Shown piece by piece: positions 8,471-16,729 of a DNA stretch of 64,000 nt. The translations under genes were made by a program, and so were the position numbers. Source of the stretch: Deltaproteobacteria bacterium (GTDB lineage Bacteria; Desulfobacterota; Binatia; UBA9968; JAJDTQ01). The stretch spans positions 47,398-111,397 of the forward strand of contig JAPPNF010000183.1 of NCBI GenBank assembly GCA_028818755.1, given 5' to 3'. The stretch's first letter is position 1. The number at the start of each line of letters is the position of its first letter. The notes under the pieces were generated by a model. That model had not been told where the DNA came from. It ran no database searches and saw only the letters and a program-made list of their open reading frames with translations.

Positions 8471-9907
8471 ATGACATCGCGCGGTAACGCACTGCTCCTG
8501 GCCACGTGCCTGCTCGTCACCTGCACGACCGGCGCCGCCAGCCGCATCTTCGCCATCTCGCTGCCGTCGGTCGCCGACGGCCTGGGAACCGACATGGTGG
8601 GCATCTCATGGGCGCTCATCGCCTTCCAGCTGGCCACCGCCGCGCTTTCGCTGGTGTTCGGACGCGTCGGGGACGTGTACGGGCGCCAGACCGTCTACAT
8701 CTGGGGCATCGTGCTCTTCACCGTAAGCTCGCTTCTGTGCGGCCTTTCCGGTGACATCCTGCAACTCATCTTCTACCGCGTGCTCCAGGGCGTCGGCGCC
8801 GCCATGATGCAGGCCCAGGGCCGCGCCCTGGCCATGGACGCGTCCACCGAGGAGTCCAGGGGACGCGTGCAGGGGTACATGACCACGGCGCATCACAGCG
8901 GCTTCCTGGTCGGCCCGGGCGCGGGCGGATTCATCATCCAGTACATCCACTGGCGCGGCGTCTTCTTCTTCCTCGTCCCCCTGGGAGCCGTCGCCACCGC
9001 CATGGCGCTGGGCTTCCGCCGGCGCCAGGGCAGCACGGTCACGAAACGAACGGACAACGGACGCCCGGCCATCGACTATCTCGGCGCCGCGTTGCTGGTG
9101 GCCGTCACCCTGGCGTTGATGGGCGTCCTCGACCGCCAGATCATGGGAACCTTGACCCCGGCATGGCGCGCGGGCGCCGTCGCGGCCTTCGCGGCCTTGG
9201 CCGCGGGTTTCCTGTGGCGCGAGAGCCGGGCGGCGAGCCCCATCCTGAGCCTGGCGCTGTTCCGGATCCGGATGTTCGCCTTCAGCACGGTGGCGATGCT
9301 GCTGGTCTCCATCGTCAACACGCTCCACGTCTACCTGCTGCCGTTCTACCTGCAGGACGTGCTGGGGCTGGCCCCCGCGTTCATGGGCATCCTGTTCCTC
9401 AGCGCGCCAATCGTCGCCGCCGCGCTGTCGCCGGCGGGCGGCATCATCGCAGACAAGGTCGGGCCGCGCATACCGGCCACCGTGGGAGCCGCGATGTACG
9501 CCGGAGCATCCTTCCTGGGGGTCTGGTTCGCGGCGGGTTCGCACTGGATGCAGCCGACGCTGGTGCTGGTGCTGGTGGGACTGGGCAGCGCGCTCTTCTT
9601 CCCGCCCAATCACACGGCGCTGATATCGTCCGTGCCGCCGGAGCACCGGGGGGTGGCCACCGGCACCCTCTACACCATGTTCGGCCTGGGGAACGTCTTC
9701 GGCGTCACGGTGGGCAACTTCCTCATGACCGTGGCCTTCCGCATGCACTCCGGCAATCCGGAGGCGTTGCCCGCGGCCGCGGACCGGGCGCACTTCGTGC
9801 TCGCGCTCCAGGACACCTTCCTGGTCACCACGGGCATCGCCCTGGCGGCGGTGGCGTGGTCGCTGCTGCGGGGCGGCAGGTCTACAGGAGCCGGTTCGGC
9901 AAGTTGA
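8471..9907 (+). CDS. MFS transporter, drug:H+ antiporter-2 (DHA2) type
   Basis: 478 residues with about 13-14 hydrophobic segments. The motif-A region is GRVGDVYGRQTVYIWG near residue 65, and the antiporter motif-C-like segment GFLVGPGAGGFI lies near 140, after RVLQGVGAAMMQAQGRALAMD. These mark the DHA2 efflux group. The gene is divergent from the MscS gene, with 143 bases between them. No clear Shine-Dalgarno precedes the ATG. Its 3' end overlaps the convergent FMN enzyme by 26 bases. The substrate cannot be told from sequence. Confidence 0.88.
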   Translation: MTSRGNALLLATCLLVTCTTGAASRIFAISLPSVADGLGTDMVGISWALIAFQLATAALSLVFGRVGDVYGRQTVYIWGIVLFTVSSLLCGLSGDILQLIFYRVLQGVGAAMMQAQGRALAMDASTEESRGRVQGYMTTAHHSGFLVGPGAGGFIIQYIHWRGVFFFLVPLGAVATAMALGFRRRQGSTVTKRTDNGRPAIDYLGAALLVAVTLALMGVLDRQIMGTLTPAWRAGAVAAFAALAAGFLWRESRAASPILSLALFRIRMFAFSTVAMLLVSIVNTLHVYLLPFYLQDVLGLAPAFMGILFLSAPIVAAALSPAGGIIADKVGPRIPATVGAAMYAGASFLGVWFAAGSHWMQPTLVLVLVGLGSALFFPPNHTALISSVPPEHRGVATGTLYTMFGLGNVFGVTVGNFLMTVAFRMHSGNPEALPAAADRAHFVLALQDTFLVTTGIALAAVAWSLLRGGRSTGAGSAS

Positions 9908-10964
9908 TGAAGGTGCTCATCTCGGTCGGCAGCACGGCCGGCGGCGCCTTGCACACGTGGGCCGGCGTGATCTGGTCGATGCTGGTCACCCCCAGGAGGC
10001 CCATGGCGATGATGATCTCGTTCTCCAGGAGCTGCAAGGCGCGCACCAGGCCTTCATGACCCCCCGCACCCAGGGCCCAGCCCTGGAGCTTGCCGATGGT
10101 CACGGCCTTGGCGCCCAGCGCCACTGCCTTGAGCACGTCGGTGCCTCTCAGAAAGCCGCCGTCGATGACGACCTCGGCCTTGCCGTCCACGGCCTCGACG
10201 ATCTCCGGGAGCATGTCCATGGTCCCCTGCCCCGCGTCGAGCTGGCGGCCGCCATGGTTGGAGATGTAGATGACGTCCACGCCGTGGTCGAGAGCGATGC
10301 GTGCGTCCTCGGCGGTGGCCACGCCCTTCAGCAGGAACGGCAGGCCGGCGATCTCCTTGATGGCGTCCATGGTCTTCCAGGTGAGCTTGGCCTGCCAGAG
10401 ACGGTCCTGGTTGGCGGCCTCGCGCCGCTTGCTGGGCGGCAGCCAGCGGTTCATCAACTGTCGCTCCCGGTTGCTGTAGTGGGCGGAATCCACGGTGAGG
10501 CACAGAGCCTTGTACCCGGACTTCTTGACCCGTCCCAGAATCTCCTCGATCCAGTCCAGGCCGCCGCGGATGTAGAGCTGGAATATCTTGTCCGACGGGG
10601 TAGCGGCGGCGGTCTCTTCGAGGGCGGGCTGGGTGACGGAGCTTACGAAGTTGACGGTGCCGAACTCGTTGGCGGCCTTGGCGGCGGCCACGGCGCCTTC
10701 CGGAGTGATCTGCTGCAGCGATCCGATGGGGGCCAGCATGACGGGAATGCGCAGCTTGTGGCCGAGCACGGTGGTGGAAGTGTCCACCTCGGAGACGTCC
10801 ACGAGCACCCGCGGACGAAGGGCCAGCGAGTCCAGGGCCAGCCGGTTGCGGCGCATGGTGGTCTCCGACTCGCTGCCGCCGCTCAGGTAGTCCCACACGG
10901 GCTGGGGCAGGTTGCGCCGGGCCTGTACGACGATCTCCTGATTGCTCACGTATTGTTCATACAT
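9882..10964 (-). CDS. FMN-dependent alpha-hydroxy-acid oxidase/dehydrogenase
   Basis: About 360 residues covering the full TIM-barrel FMN family that includes lactate dehydrogenase (LldD), glycolate oxidase and mandelate dehydrogenase. Landmarks: the early PVMLAPIGSLQQITPEGAVAAAKAA FMN segment, LTVDSAHYSNRERQL, the substrate-base motif YISNHGGRQLDAG near residue 245, and DGGFLRGTDVLKAVALGAKAVTIG for phosphate binding. The start is ATG 10964, preceded by AAAGGAAA. The active-site His in SNHGGRQ is present. The substrate among small 2-hydroxy acids is not determined. Confidence 0.88.
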   Translation of the reverse strand: MYEQYVSNQEIVVQARRNLPQPVWDYLSGGSESETTMRRNRLALDSLALRPRVLVDVSEVDTSTTVLGHKLRIPVMLAPIGSLQQITPEGAVAAAKAANEFGTVNFVSSVTQPALEETAAATPSDKIFQLYIRGGLDWIEEILGRVKKSGYKALCLTVDSAHYSNRERQLMNRWLPPSKRREAANQDRLWQAKLTWKTMDAIKEIAGLPFLLKGVATAEDARIALDHGVDVIYISNHGGRQLDAGQGTMDMLPEIVEAVDGKAEVVIDGGFLRGTDVLKAVALGAKAVTIGKLQGWALGAGGHEGLVRALQLLENEIIIAMGLLGVTSIDQITPAHVCKAPPAVLPTEMSTFINLPNRLL

Positions 10965-11090
10965 CGCGATTTCCTTTCGGCGAACGGCGCAAGGGCGCAA
11001 CGGTGGGAGTCCGCATCCGTAGCGGACCCCCACCCGTATCGTCGATCAACTACCTGCAGCCCGTGGGGGCCTGCGTCGCGGTGGACCTCC

Positions 11091-11118
11091 GTAGGGGCGA
11101 CCCGCCGGTCGCCCCTAC
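11091..11118. repeat. Dispersed palindrome, GTAGGGGCGACC family (perfect copy)
   Basis: GTAGGGGCGACC - CGCC - GGTCGCCCCTAC: a perfect 12-base stem with a 4-base loop, between the FMN enzyme and the ABC operon. It is the best copy of the window's palindrome family and might also act as a transcription terminator or mRNA stabiliser for the ABC operon that ends at 11153. Confidence 0.8.
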
Positions 11119-11152
11119 ACAGACAGGCTACCAGTCCCGGCCCGGCTGGAAC

Positions 11153-12157
11153 TTACTTGCCCCGCTTCGGGAAGAGCTTCGGCAGGTACTCGTTGGTGTA
11201 GACCGCCTCCACCGCAGTCTTCTTCGGGAGCTTCATGTGCGTGGTGATCAGGTCGTTGGTGAACACCATGCGCGGCTTGGTCATGTGGCCGATGCCTTCC
11301 TTCAAGGCGTTCTCGGACAGCAGCGAGTCCACCGCGATGTCGAAATGCTTCCGCGCCAGGTCCGGGCTGATGGCCGGGTTGTGCTTGATGAAGATGTCCA
11401 CGGCCTCCTGCGGGTTCTCCACCGACCAGGCGATGCCCTTGTAAGTGGCCGCCAGGAACCGCTTCACCAGATCCGGCTTGTTCTTGAGGGTATCCCCGGA
11501 CACCATCAGGCCGTTGCCGTAGGTGGCCATGCCGTGGTCGGCGAACAGCAGGTACAACGGCTTCTTGCCGACCTTCTGGGCGGCCGCGTCCAGCGTCGGC
11601 TTCTCGGTGTAGAAGATGAGGATGGCGTCCACGCGTCCGGCCAGGAGGCTCGGGACGGTGGCGGGCACCGTCATGTTGATCCACTTGACCTTCTTGTTGT
11701 CGAACTTGTTGATGTTGGCGAAGGCCGGGAAGATGACCCGCGCGGCGTTGGCCTCCGGCGAACCGATCGTCTTTCCTTCGATATCCGCCGGCTTGGTGAT
11801 CTTGTTTCCCACCAGCGTGGCCAGGGTCTCCAGGGTCTTGTCGTGGACCATGCCGACCATCTTGAGATCGGCGCCCCGCGACAGGGCCGCGATCATGTTG
11901 CCCACGGACGCGAAGCCGAAGTCGTCGGTGCCCGAGGCGATCCGCTTCACGGTGTCGCCGGAGCCGAAGCCTCGGGTCATCTGCACGTCGAGGCCCGCTT
12001 CCTTCCAGAACCCCTTGTCGATGCTCACGTAGTACATGGCGTGCTTGCCGTAGGGGATCCAGTCCAGCGCGAACTTGACCTTGTCCATGGCCGAGGCGCT
12101 GCCGGCGCCTGCCGCGTACAGCAGAAAAATCGCAAGCGCGATGAATGTGCGTTTCAT
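11153..12157 (-). CDS. NMT1/THI5-like ABC transporter substrate-binding protein
   Basis: 334 residues with a clear signal peptide (MKRTFIALAIFLLYAAGAGSASA). The mature part begins VKFALDWIPYGKHAMYYVSIDKGFWKEAGLDVQ, the standard NMT1/SsuA-like start, followed by GSGDTVKRIASGTDDFGFASVG. It is a periplasmic binding protein. Relatives bind pyrimidine thiamine precursors, sulfonates, nitrate or riboflavin; the D-x-I-P-Y opening leans to the THI5/pyrimidine or riboflavin group but is not decisive. It is the last gene of the minus-strand operon permease (13033-13818), ATPase (12197-12967), binding protein. Confidence 0.9.
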   Translation of the reverse strand: MKRTFIALAIFLLYAAGAGSASAMDKVKFALDWIPYGKHAMYYVSIDKGFWKEAGLDVQMTRGFGSGDTVKRIASGTDDFGFASVGNMIAALSRGADLKMVGMVHDKTLETLATLVGNKITKPADIEGKTIGSPEANAARVIFPAFANINKFDNKKVKWINMTVPATVPSLLAGRVDAILIFYTEKPTLDAAAQKVGKKPLYLLFADHGMATYGNGLMVSGDTLKNKPDLVKRFLAATYKGIAWSVENPQEAVDIFIKHNPAISPDLARKHFDIAVDSLLSENALKEGIGHMTKPRMVFTNDLITTHMKLPKKTAVEAVYTNEYLPKLFPKRGK

Positions 12158-12196
12158 TTCGTATACCTCCCCGCGTTAGAGTGTGTTTACAACTAC

Positions 12197-12967
12197 CTAC
12201 AGATACTGCAGCCCGATGGTCTTTCCCACCTGCCTGACGCACTCGGTGAACTCCGCCGACAACCGCATTTCCGGGGTCCGGGGCCGTGGCAGCCCAACGT
12301 CGATGATGTCGGTGATACGGCCCGGACGGGGCGTCATCACCAACACCCGGTCGGCCAGGAAGACCGCTTCCGGTATGCTGTGGGTGATCAGCAGACTGGT
12401 CTTCTTCTTTTCGCTCCAGATGCGCTGAAGCTCCATGTTCATCTCACCCCGGGTCATGGCGTCCAGGGCGCCGAAGGGCTCGTCCAGCAGCAGCAGCGAG
12501 GGGTCGTGCACCAGCGCCCGGCTGATGGACGCGCGCTGCTGCATGCCGCCGGACAACTCCCGCGGGTACTTGTCCTTGAACTCCGTGAGTCCGGTCAGCT
12601 CCAGCAACTCCAGGGCCTTGGGATAGTATTCGTCTTTGGAAAGGCCGAGGATCTCCACCGGCAACAGGACGTTGTCGATGACCGAGCGCCACTGAAACAA
12701 CACCGGGGTCTGGAACACGATGCCGGTACTGGACTTGGGCCCTGTCACCGGCGCGCCGTTCACCAGCACCTCGCCCCGGGTCTTGTCGAGCAGCCCGGCG
12801 ATGATCTTCATGATGGTGGTCTTGCCGCAGCCGCTGTGGCCCACCAGGGATATGAACTCCTGCTCGTGGACCTCGAACGAGGCATCCTCCAGCGCCACGA
12901 TGGGCGCATCCTTGGAAGGATACACCTTGGTGAGGCTCCTGACCTCGATGGCTTTCCCGTTTGTCAT
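12197..12967 (-). CDS. ABC transporter ATPase, NitT/TauT type
   Basis: 256 residues with the full ABC cassette: Walker A GHSGCGKTTIMK near residue 45, signature LSGGMQQRASISRAL near 140, Walker B LLLLDEPFGALD near 160, and the switch histidine in LLITHSIPEAV. The ATG at 12967 is preferred over a TTG at 12982. It lies between the permease and binding-protein genes of the same operon and should power import of their ligand. Confidence 0.92.
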   Translation of the reverse strand: MTNGKAIEVRSLTKVYPSKDAPIVALEDASFEVHEQEFISLVGHSGCGKTTIMKIIAGLLDKTRGEVLVNGAPVTGPKSSTGIVFQTPVLFQWRSVIDNVLLPVEILGLSKDEYYPKALELLELTGLTEFKDKYPRELSGGMQQRASISRALVHDPSLLLLDEPFGALDAMTRGEMNMELQRIWSEKKKTSLLITHSIPEAVFLADRVLVMTPRPGRITDIIDVGLPRPRTPEMRLSAEFTECVRQVGKTIGLQYL

Positions 12968-13032
12968 GGACAGCGATTCCAAACTCGATACGCCGCGGGC
13001 GGCCGGATGTTCTCCACCCGCCCGGAGCCGGC

Positions 13033-13818
13033 CTACATGCCGAAGCCCGTCATCTGCTGCTCATCCTCGTCGATGCTCCACGGGATCAGCCACATTTCCA
13101 GCAGCACCAGAACGCCGTAAAGGACCAAGCCCAGGATCGACAGCACGACGAGGGCCGCGAACATGAACGGCGTATTGACCTCGTAGTTGGCGACCATGAC
13201 CAGGTACCCGAGACCGGTGTTGCCGCCGACGAACTCGCCGATGATGGCGCCGATGACCGCCAGCGTGATGGCGATCTTGAGGCCGCCGAAGAAGTGCGGC
13301 AGCGCGTTGGGCATGCGGACCTTGGCGAAGATCTGCCAGTCCGAGGCCTGGAGCGACTTGACCAAGTCCAGCATCTCGGGCTGTACCATGCGCATGCCCT
13401 GGACCGTGGTGACGATGATGGGGAACCACGAGACCAGGAACGCGATGAGCACCTTGGACATCTCGCCGTAACCCACCCAGATCAGCAGCAGCGGCGCGAT
13501 GGCCACCTTGGGAACGATCTGGGCCACCAGGATCAGCGGGTAGAGAAGATTCTGAAGCAACCGGGAGTAGACGATCATGATGGCCGAGATCACCCCCAGC
13601 ACGAGCCCCATGAGGAACCCGTAGATGGTTTCCCGGAAGGTCACGAGGCAGTTCTGCAGGAGGGGGACAAACTTCTCGATGATGGTCCAGAAAATCTTCG
13701 ACGGCGCGGGCAGCAGGAACTCGGAGACCGACAACAGCCACACCGACACCTCCCAAAGCACGGTGAAGAGGAGGAGACTGAAGGTGATGGTGCCGAGCTC
13801 CTTGAAACGTTCAACCAT
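13033..13818 (-). CDS. ABC transporter permease, SsuC/TauC type
   Basis: 261 residues with about six membrane helices. The EAA loop that contacts the ATPase is visible as DLVKSLQASDWQIFAKVRMPNALPHFFGGLKI (about 145-175). FLLPAPSKIFWTI near residue 35 is the usual opening of NitT/TauT permeases. First gene of the ABC operon; a 65-base gap precedes the ATPase start. Confidence 0.92.
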   Translation of the reverse strand: MVERFKELGTITFSLLLFTVLWEVSVWLLSVSEFLLPAPSKIFWTIIEKFVPLLQNCLVTFRETIYGFLMGLVLGVISAIMIVYSRLLQNLLYPLILVAQIVPKVAIAPLLLIWVGYGEMSKVLIAFLVSWFPIIVTTVQGMRMVQPEMLDLVKSLQASDWQIFAKVRMPNALPHFFGGLKIAITLAVIGAIIGEFVGGNTGLGYLVMVANYEVNTPFMFAALVVLSILGLVLYGVLVLLEMWLIPWSIDEDEQQMTGFGM

Positions 13819-13924
13819 TCATTTTCCCCGCATAACCGACGGCGCAGGCCAATCGTTCAGCCCGCTTTCATATCACAAGTTTCCGCGCAAGAAACCCCCA
13901 AATGGCATTTTCGCCCCCGATACC

Positions 13925-13995
13925 GTTCGCCCTGAGCCCTTCGACAGGCTCAGGACAGGCATAGCTTCGCGAAAGCGGAGCGAAGTCGAAGGGCG
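13925..13995. repeat. Dispersed palindromic repeat, CCTGAGCCCTTCGACAGGCTCAGG type
   Basis: CCTGAGCC - CTTCGACA - GGCTCAGG forms one hairpin, followed by a degenerate arm with CTTCGCGAAAGCGGAGCGAAG and GTCGAAGGGCG echoing the first. This family is widespread in high-GC environmental genomes. It lies between the ABC operon promoter side and the glutaredoxin-like gene. Confidence 0.65.
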
Positions 13996-14084
13996 CACCG
14001 CCAGTCTTTGCGGCGATTGCCATGAAGCCCATTTGACGCTACGGGTAAAGGCAATCATCGAAACGACCCCGGAAAGGACAAGCC

Positions 14085-14300
14085 ATGCCGGACAAGGTAT
14101 CGATCTTCGGGCACGACCATTGTGACTACACCACGAGTGCCCGGCGGGACTACTCGGACAGAAACATCCCCTTCGAGTACATCAACGTGCTGGAGGACGA
14201 GGACGGCCTCCGGCGCATGATGGAGCTCAACAACGGCAGCCGCGAGATCCCGGTCATCGTGGAGGACGGCAGGGTCACCGTCGGCTTCGGCGGAAGCTGA
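14085..14300 (+). CDS. Glutaredoxin-like protein, UXX-star/CXX-star type
   Basis: 71 residues with the thioredoxin/glutaredoxin topology: VSIFGHDHCDYTTSARRDY near the N-terminus, then PFEYINVLED, REIPVIVEDGRVTVGFGGS with the conserved cis-proline (IPV) and glycine-rich end. The active site is a single cysteine in HCDYT at residue 13 instead of CPYC, as in the UXX-star family whose first residue is selenocysteine or cysteine. The start is supported by GGAAAGGA about 8 bases upstream. It probably acts in thiol-disulfide or peroxide chemistry; partner unknown. Confidence 0.75.
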   Translation: MPDKVSIFGHDHCDYTTSARRDYSDRNIPFEYINVLEDEDGLRRMMELNNGSREIPVIVEDGRVTVGFGGS

Positions 14301-14410
14301 GCGGTGTAGCGGCCGCGGTCGCGGCCCGGAAATTGACTTGCGGCTCCGTCATCGGATATTCTCCGTCTTGATCGCCGCGTGATTTCACCAGATCCCCTCG
14401 GAGGTTTGCG

Positions 14411-15373
14411 ATGATCAAGCACGTCGTTCTCATCAAGCTCAAGCCGGACGCCTCCCCCGATCAGATCGACAGGATGATCGAGGGCTACAACTCCATGAAG
14501 GAGTCCATCCCGGACCTGCTGAGCTGGTCCATGGGACCGAACCTGCGGCGCGACGGCGACTACGACTACGCCATGGTGGCCGTCTGCGAGGACGCGGAGA
14601 GCGTCCAGCGCTACGTCGACCACCCGGTGCACCGGCAGGTGGCGCAGGAAGTCGGGCGGCCCATCATCCAGAGCCGGGAGATTGCCGACTTCGAGTTCGA
14701 CCCCGAAGAAGAGATGTGGGAGCCGCAGGTGCAGGAAGTGTGGACCGAGCTGTCGGACACGGTTCGGACGGAGCATACGGCGCTGGTGGTCATCGACGTG
14801 CAGAACGACTTCTGCGCTCCCGGCGGTGCGCGCATGAAGGGAGACCTGAGCTTCGTCGAAGCCATGCGCGAGCCCCTGAAAGTGATGGTGGAAGCCGCCC
14901 GGGCCGCGGGGGTGCCGGTGATCTACACCCAGACCTCCAACGACAACGAGCACGACAACGGCCCGATCCTGGCCCGGCGCGCCCGAGTGGGGCTGGCCAA
15001 CGCCAAGTACACGGTCCCGGGCACACCGGGATGGGACGTCTGCGACTTCGTCGCGCCCGCTCCCGGCGACGTCCGGATCAAGAAGTGGCATCACAGCGGC
15101 TTCACCAATCCCAGGATGGACGCCACCCTGGGACGGCTGGGCATCAAGACCCTGCTGTTCACCGGCGCCGCCACCAACGGCTGCGTCGAGGCCACGGTCC
15201 GGGACGCGTTCGCCCGGGGCTACTACAACGTGGTGCTGGAGGACTGCGTGGCCGCCTATGACGCCGACCTGCAGCGCTACTCGCTCAAGAACATGGCCAC
15301 CCACTTCGCCCTCATCAGCACGAGCCGCGAGGTGCAGCGCACGTGGGCGGAACAGGGAGCCCTGGCGGGCTGA
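14411..15373 (+). CDS. Dabb-domain / isochorismatase-family fusion hydrolase
   Basis: 320 residues in two parts. Residues 1-100 form a Dabb (stress-responsive alpha/beta barrel) domain: IKHVVLIKLKPDASPDQIDRM and YAMVAVCEDAESVQRYVDHPVHRQV. Residues about 112-315 are a cysteine hydrolase of the isochorismatase family with the expected triad: Asp in ALVVIDVQNDFCAPGG, Lys in RIKKWHHSGF, and nucleophilic Cys in GAATNGCVEATVRDAF. Relatives hydrolyse N-carbamoyl compounds, nicotinamide or isochorismate. The Dabb domain may help dimerisation or bind the substrate. GGAGG lies 6 bases before the ATG at 14411. The neighbour 3' is a CmcJ/NvfI-like protein, so the two may share a catabolic or tailoring pathway. 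Confidence 0.85.
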   Translation: MIKHVVLIKLKPDASPDQIDRMIEGYNSMKESIPDLLSWSMGPNLRRDGDYDYAMVAVCEDAESVQRYVDHPVHRQVAQEVGRPIIQSREIADFEFDPEEEMWEPQVQEVWTELSDTVRTEHTALVVIDVQNDFCAPGGARMKGDLSFVEAMREPLKVMVEAARAAGVPVIYTQTSNDNEHDNGPILARRARVGLANAKYTVPGTPGWDVCDFVAPAPGDVRIKKWHHSGFTNPRMDATLGRLGIKTLLFTGAATNGCVEATVRDAFARGYYNVVLEDCVAAYDADLQRYSLKNMATHFALISTSREVQRTWAEQGALAG

Positions 15374-15456
15374 TCCCGTTCCCGGAATTCACCCGGCCGG
15401 TGTATAATTCCGGATAGAGCCGCAAGGCCGCACCACGGTCCCAAAAGGAGAACACC

Positions 15457-16278
15457 ATGGCCACAGCCACAGCCGAGAAACTCGACGACACCGTCGAAGC
15501 GAGCTTCAACTACCTGGTCCACAAGGGCCCCCGGCCCGTCACGACGTTCGACAAGCCGAGCCTCGGCTACCCGCACAAGGACCGGAAGTACGAGACCCAC
15601 ACCGCTCTGGTCCGGAACGGGCGCAACCACCCCGAGCTCTCCGTCGAGCACCACGGCTTCGCCCTGCGGCCCCAGCCCACGAAGATGACCGACTTCTTCG
15701 ACGAAGACGAGATCCGGGCGGTGTACTATCCCGAGATGGAGGCGCTGATCAAGGAGAGCACCGGAGCCTGCCGGGTGCTGATCTTCGACCACACCCTGCG
15801 CTCCGGCTACGAGGAAAGGGGCGCGAAGGGACCGGTCCAGAACGTGCACAACGACTACACCGAGTGGTCCGGCCCGGAACGGGTGCGCGACCTTCTCGGC
15901 GACGAAGCCGAGGAGTTGTTCAAGCGCCGCTTCGCCGTGGTCCAGGTCTGGCGCGGCATGCTGAACCCGGTCCTGCGGGATCCCCTGGCCATGTGCGACG
16001 CTCAGAGCATCGCCACCGAGGACCTCATCCCGACCGTGCGGCCGCATCCCAACCGGCTCGGCGAAACCTACCACCTGACCTACAGTCCCAATCACCGGTT
16101 TTACTACTTCCCGGACATGCAGCCGGACGAGGCCATCGTCTTCAAGTGCTATGACTCGAAGACGGACGGACGGGCGCGCTTCTCCGCGCATTCCGCCTTC
16201 GAGCATCCCAATACTCCCGAAGACGCACCGCCGCGGGAGAGCATCGAGATCAGGACTCTGGCTTTCTTCGACGAATAG
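15457..16278 (+). CDS. CmcJ/NvfI-family putative oxygenase or methyltransferase-like protein
   Basis: 273 residues matching the CmcJ/AsaB/NvfI group: N-terminal FNYLVHKGPRPVTTFDKPS, GYEERGAKGPVQNVHNDYTEWSGPERVRDLL with an HxD pair near residue 130, RRFAVVQVWRGMLNPVLRDPLAMCDAQSI, and C-terminal FSAHSAFEHPNTPEDAPPRESIEIRTLAFFDE. In fungi these include non-heme iron oxygenases of natural-product pathways, and CmcJ acts in cephamycin methoxylation. AAAGGAG is seven bases upstream of the ATG. Substrate unknown here. Confidence 0.8.
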   Translation: MATATAEKLDDTVEASFNYLVHKGPRPVTTFDKPSLGYPHKDRKYETHTALVRNGRNHPELSVEHHGFALRPQPTKMTDFFDEDEIRAVYYPEMEALIKESTGACRVLIFDHTLRSGYEERGAKGPVQNVHNDYTEWSGPERVRDLLGDEAEELFKRRFAVVQVWRGMLNPVLRDPLAMCDAQSIATEDLIPTVRPHPNRLGETYHLTYSPNHRFYYFPDMQPDEAIVFKCYDSKTDGRARFSAHSAFEHPNTPEDAPPRESIEIRTLAFFDE

Positions 16279-16284
16279 ACGTCA

Positions 16285-16308
16285 AGCGGCGGGCTCATGC
16301 CCGTCGCT
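16285..16308. terminator. Bidirectional hairpin between convergent genes
   Basis: AGCGGCGGGC - TCAT - GCCCGTCGCT, a 10-base-pair stem (one G-T wobble) with a 4-base loop, followed on the plus strand by TTTACT. It lies six bases after the stop of the CmcJ-like gene and abuts the stop (16309-16311) of the convergent gene. Confidence 0.65.
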
Positions 16309-16686
16309 TTACTCCTCATCAAAGCCGCGGCTGAAACGGCGGCGCCAGTAGGCGTCCAGCGCCTCGTAGAGGCCCGGGTCGGCCTTCTTGTTCTTGACGA
16401 ACCAGTCCCCCAGGATGTCGATGCTGTGGTCCACGTCCAGAACCGGGTTGGAGGCGAACAGCACCATCTGGGACAGCGCCTTGCGGCTGGCGTTCTTCTC
16501 CAGCGCGTTGCCCAGCCCGACGAGAAACACCTCCCGTTGATCTTCCCGCAGGCGGTTGAAGAGGCTCCACAGGACGGAGGCGGCGCCGTAGCGCTCCACC
16601 TCCGTGGCGGTGTCGGGGTCGAGGCCGAGGGTGATGCGTACGATGAGCCGCTCGTAGCCCCTTATGTCGTAGTATTCATACGGCAT
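16309..16686 (-). CDS. Hypothetical protein, helical, linked to TPP enzyme
   Basis: 125 residues starting MPYEYYDIRGYERLIV and ending RRRFSRGFDEE. No signal peptide, few cysteines, and a mostly helical pattern (ASVLWSLFNRLREDQREVFLVGLGNALEK, then SQMVLFASNP). I do not recognise a family. The frame remains open far upstream inside the TPP-enzyme gene, but that extension is an antisense-phase shadow; the ATG at 16686 follows the TPP gene stop by 43 bases, so this gene is probably its downstream operon member. No Shine-Dalgarno is visible, which suggests coupling or a wrong start. Confidence 0.6.
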   Translation of the reverse strand: MPYEYYDIRGYERLIVRITLGLDPDTATEVERYGAASVLWSLFNRLREDQREVFLVGLGNALEKNASRKALSQMVLFASNPVLDVDHSIDILGDWFVKNKKADPGLYEALDAYWRRRFSRGFDEE

Positions 16687-16729
16687 TGCCGTCGAAGCAG
16701 CCCGGCAATGCGGGAATCCGTGCCCCGTT

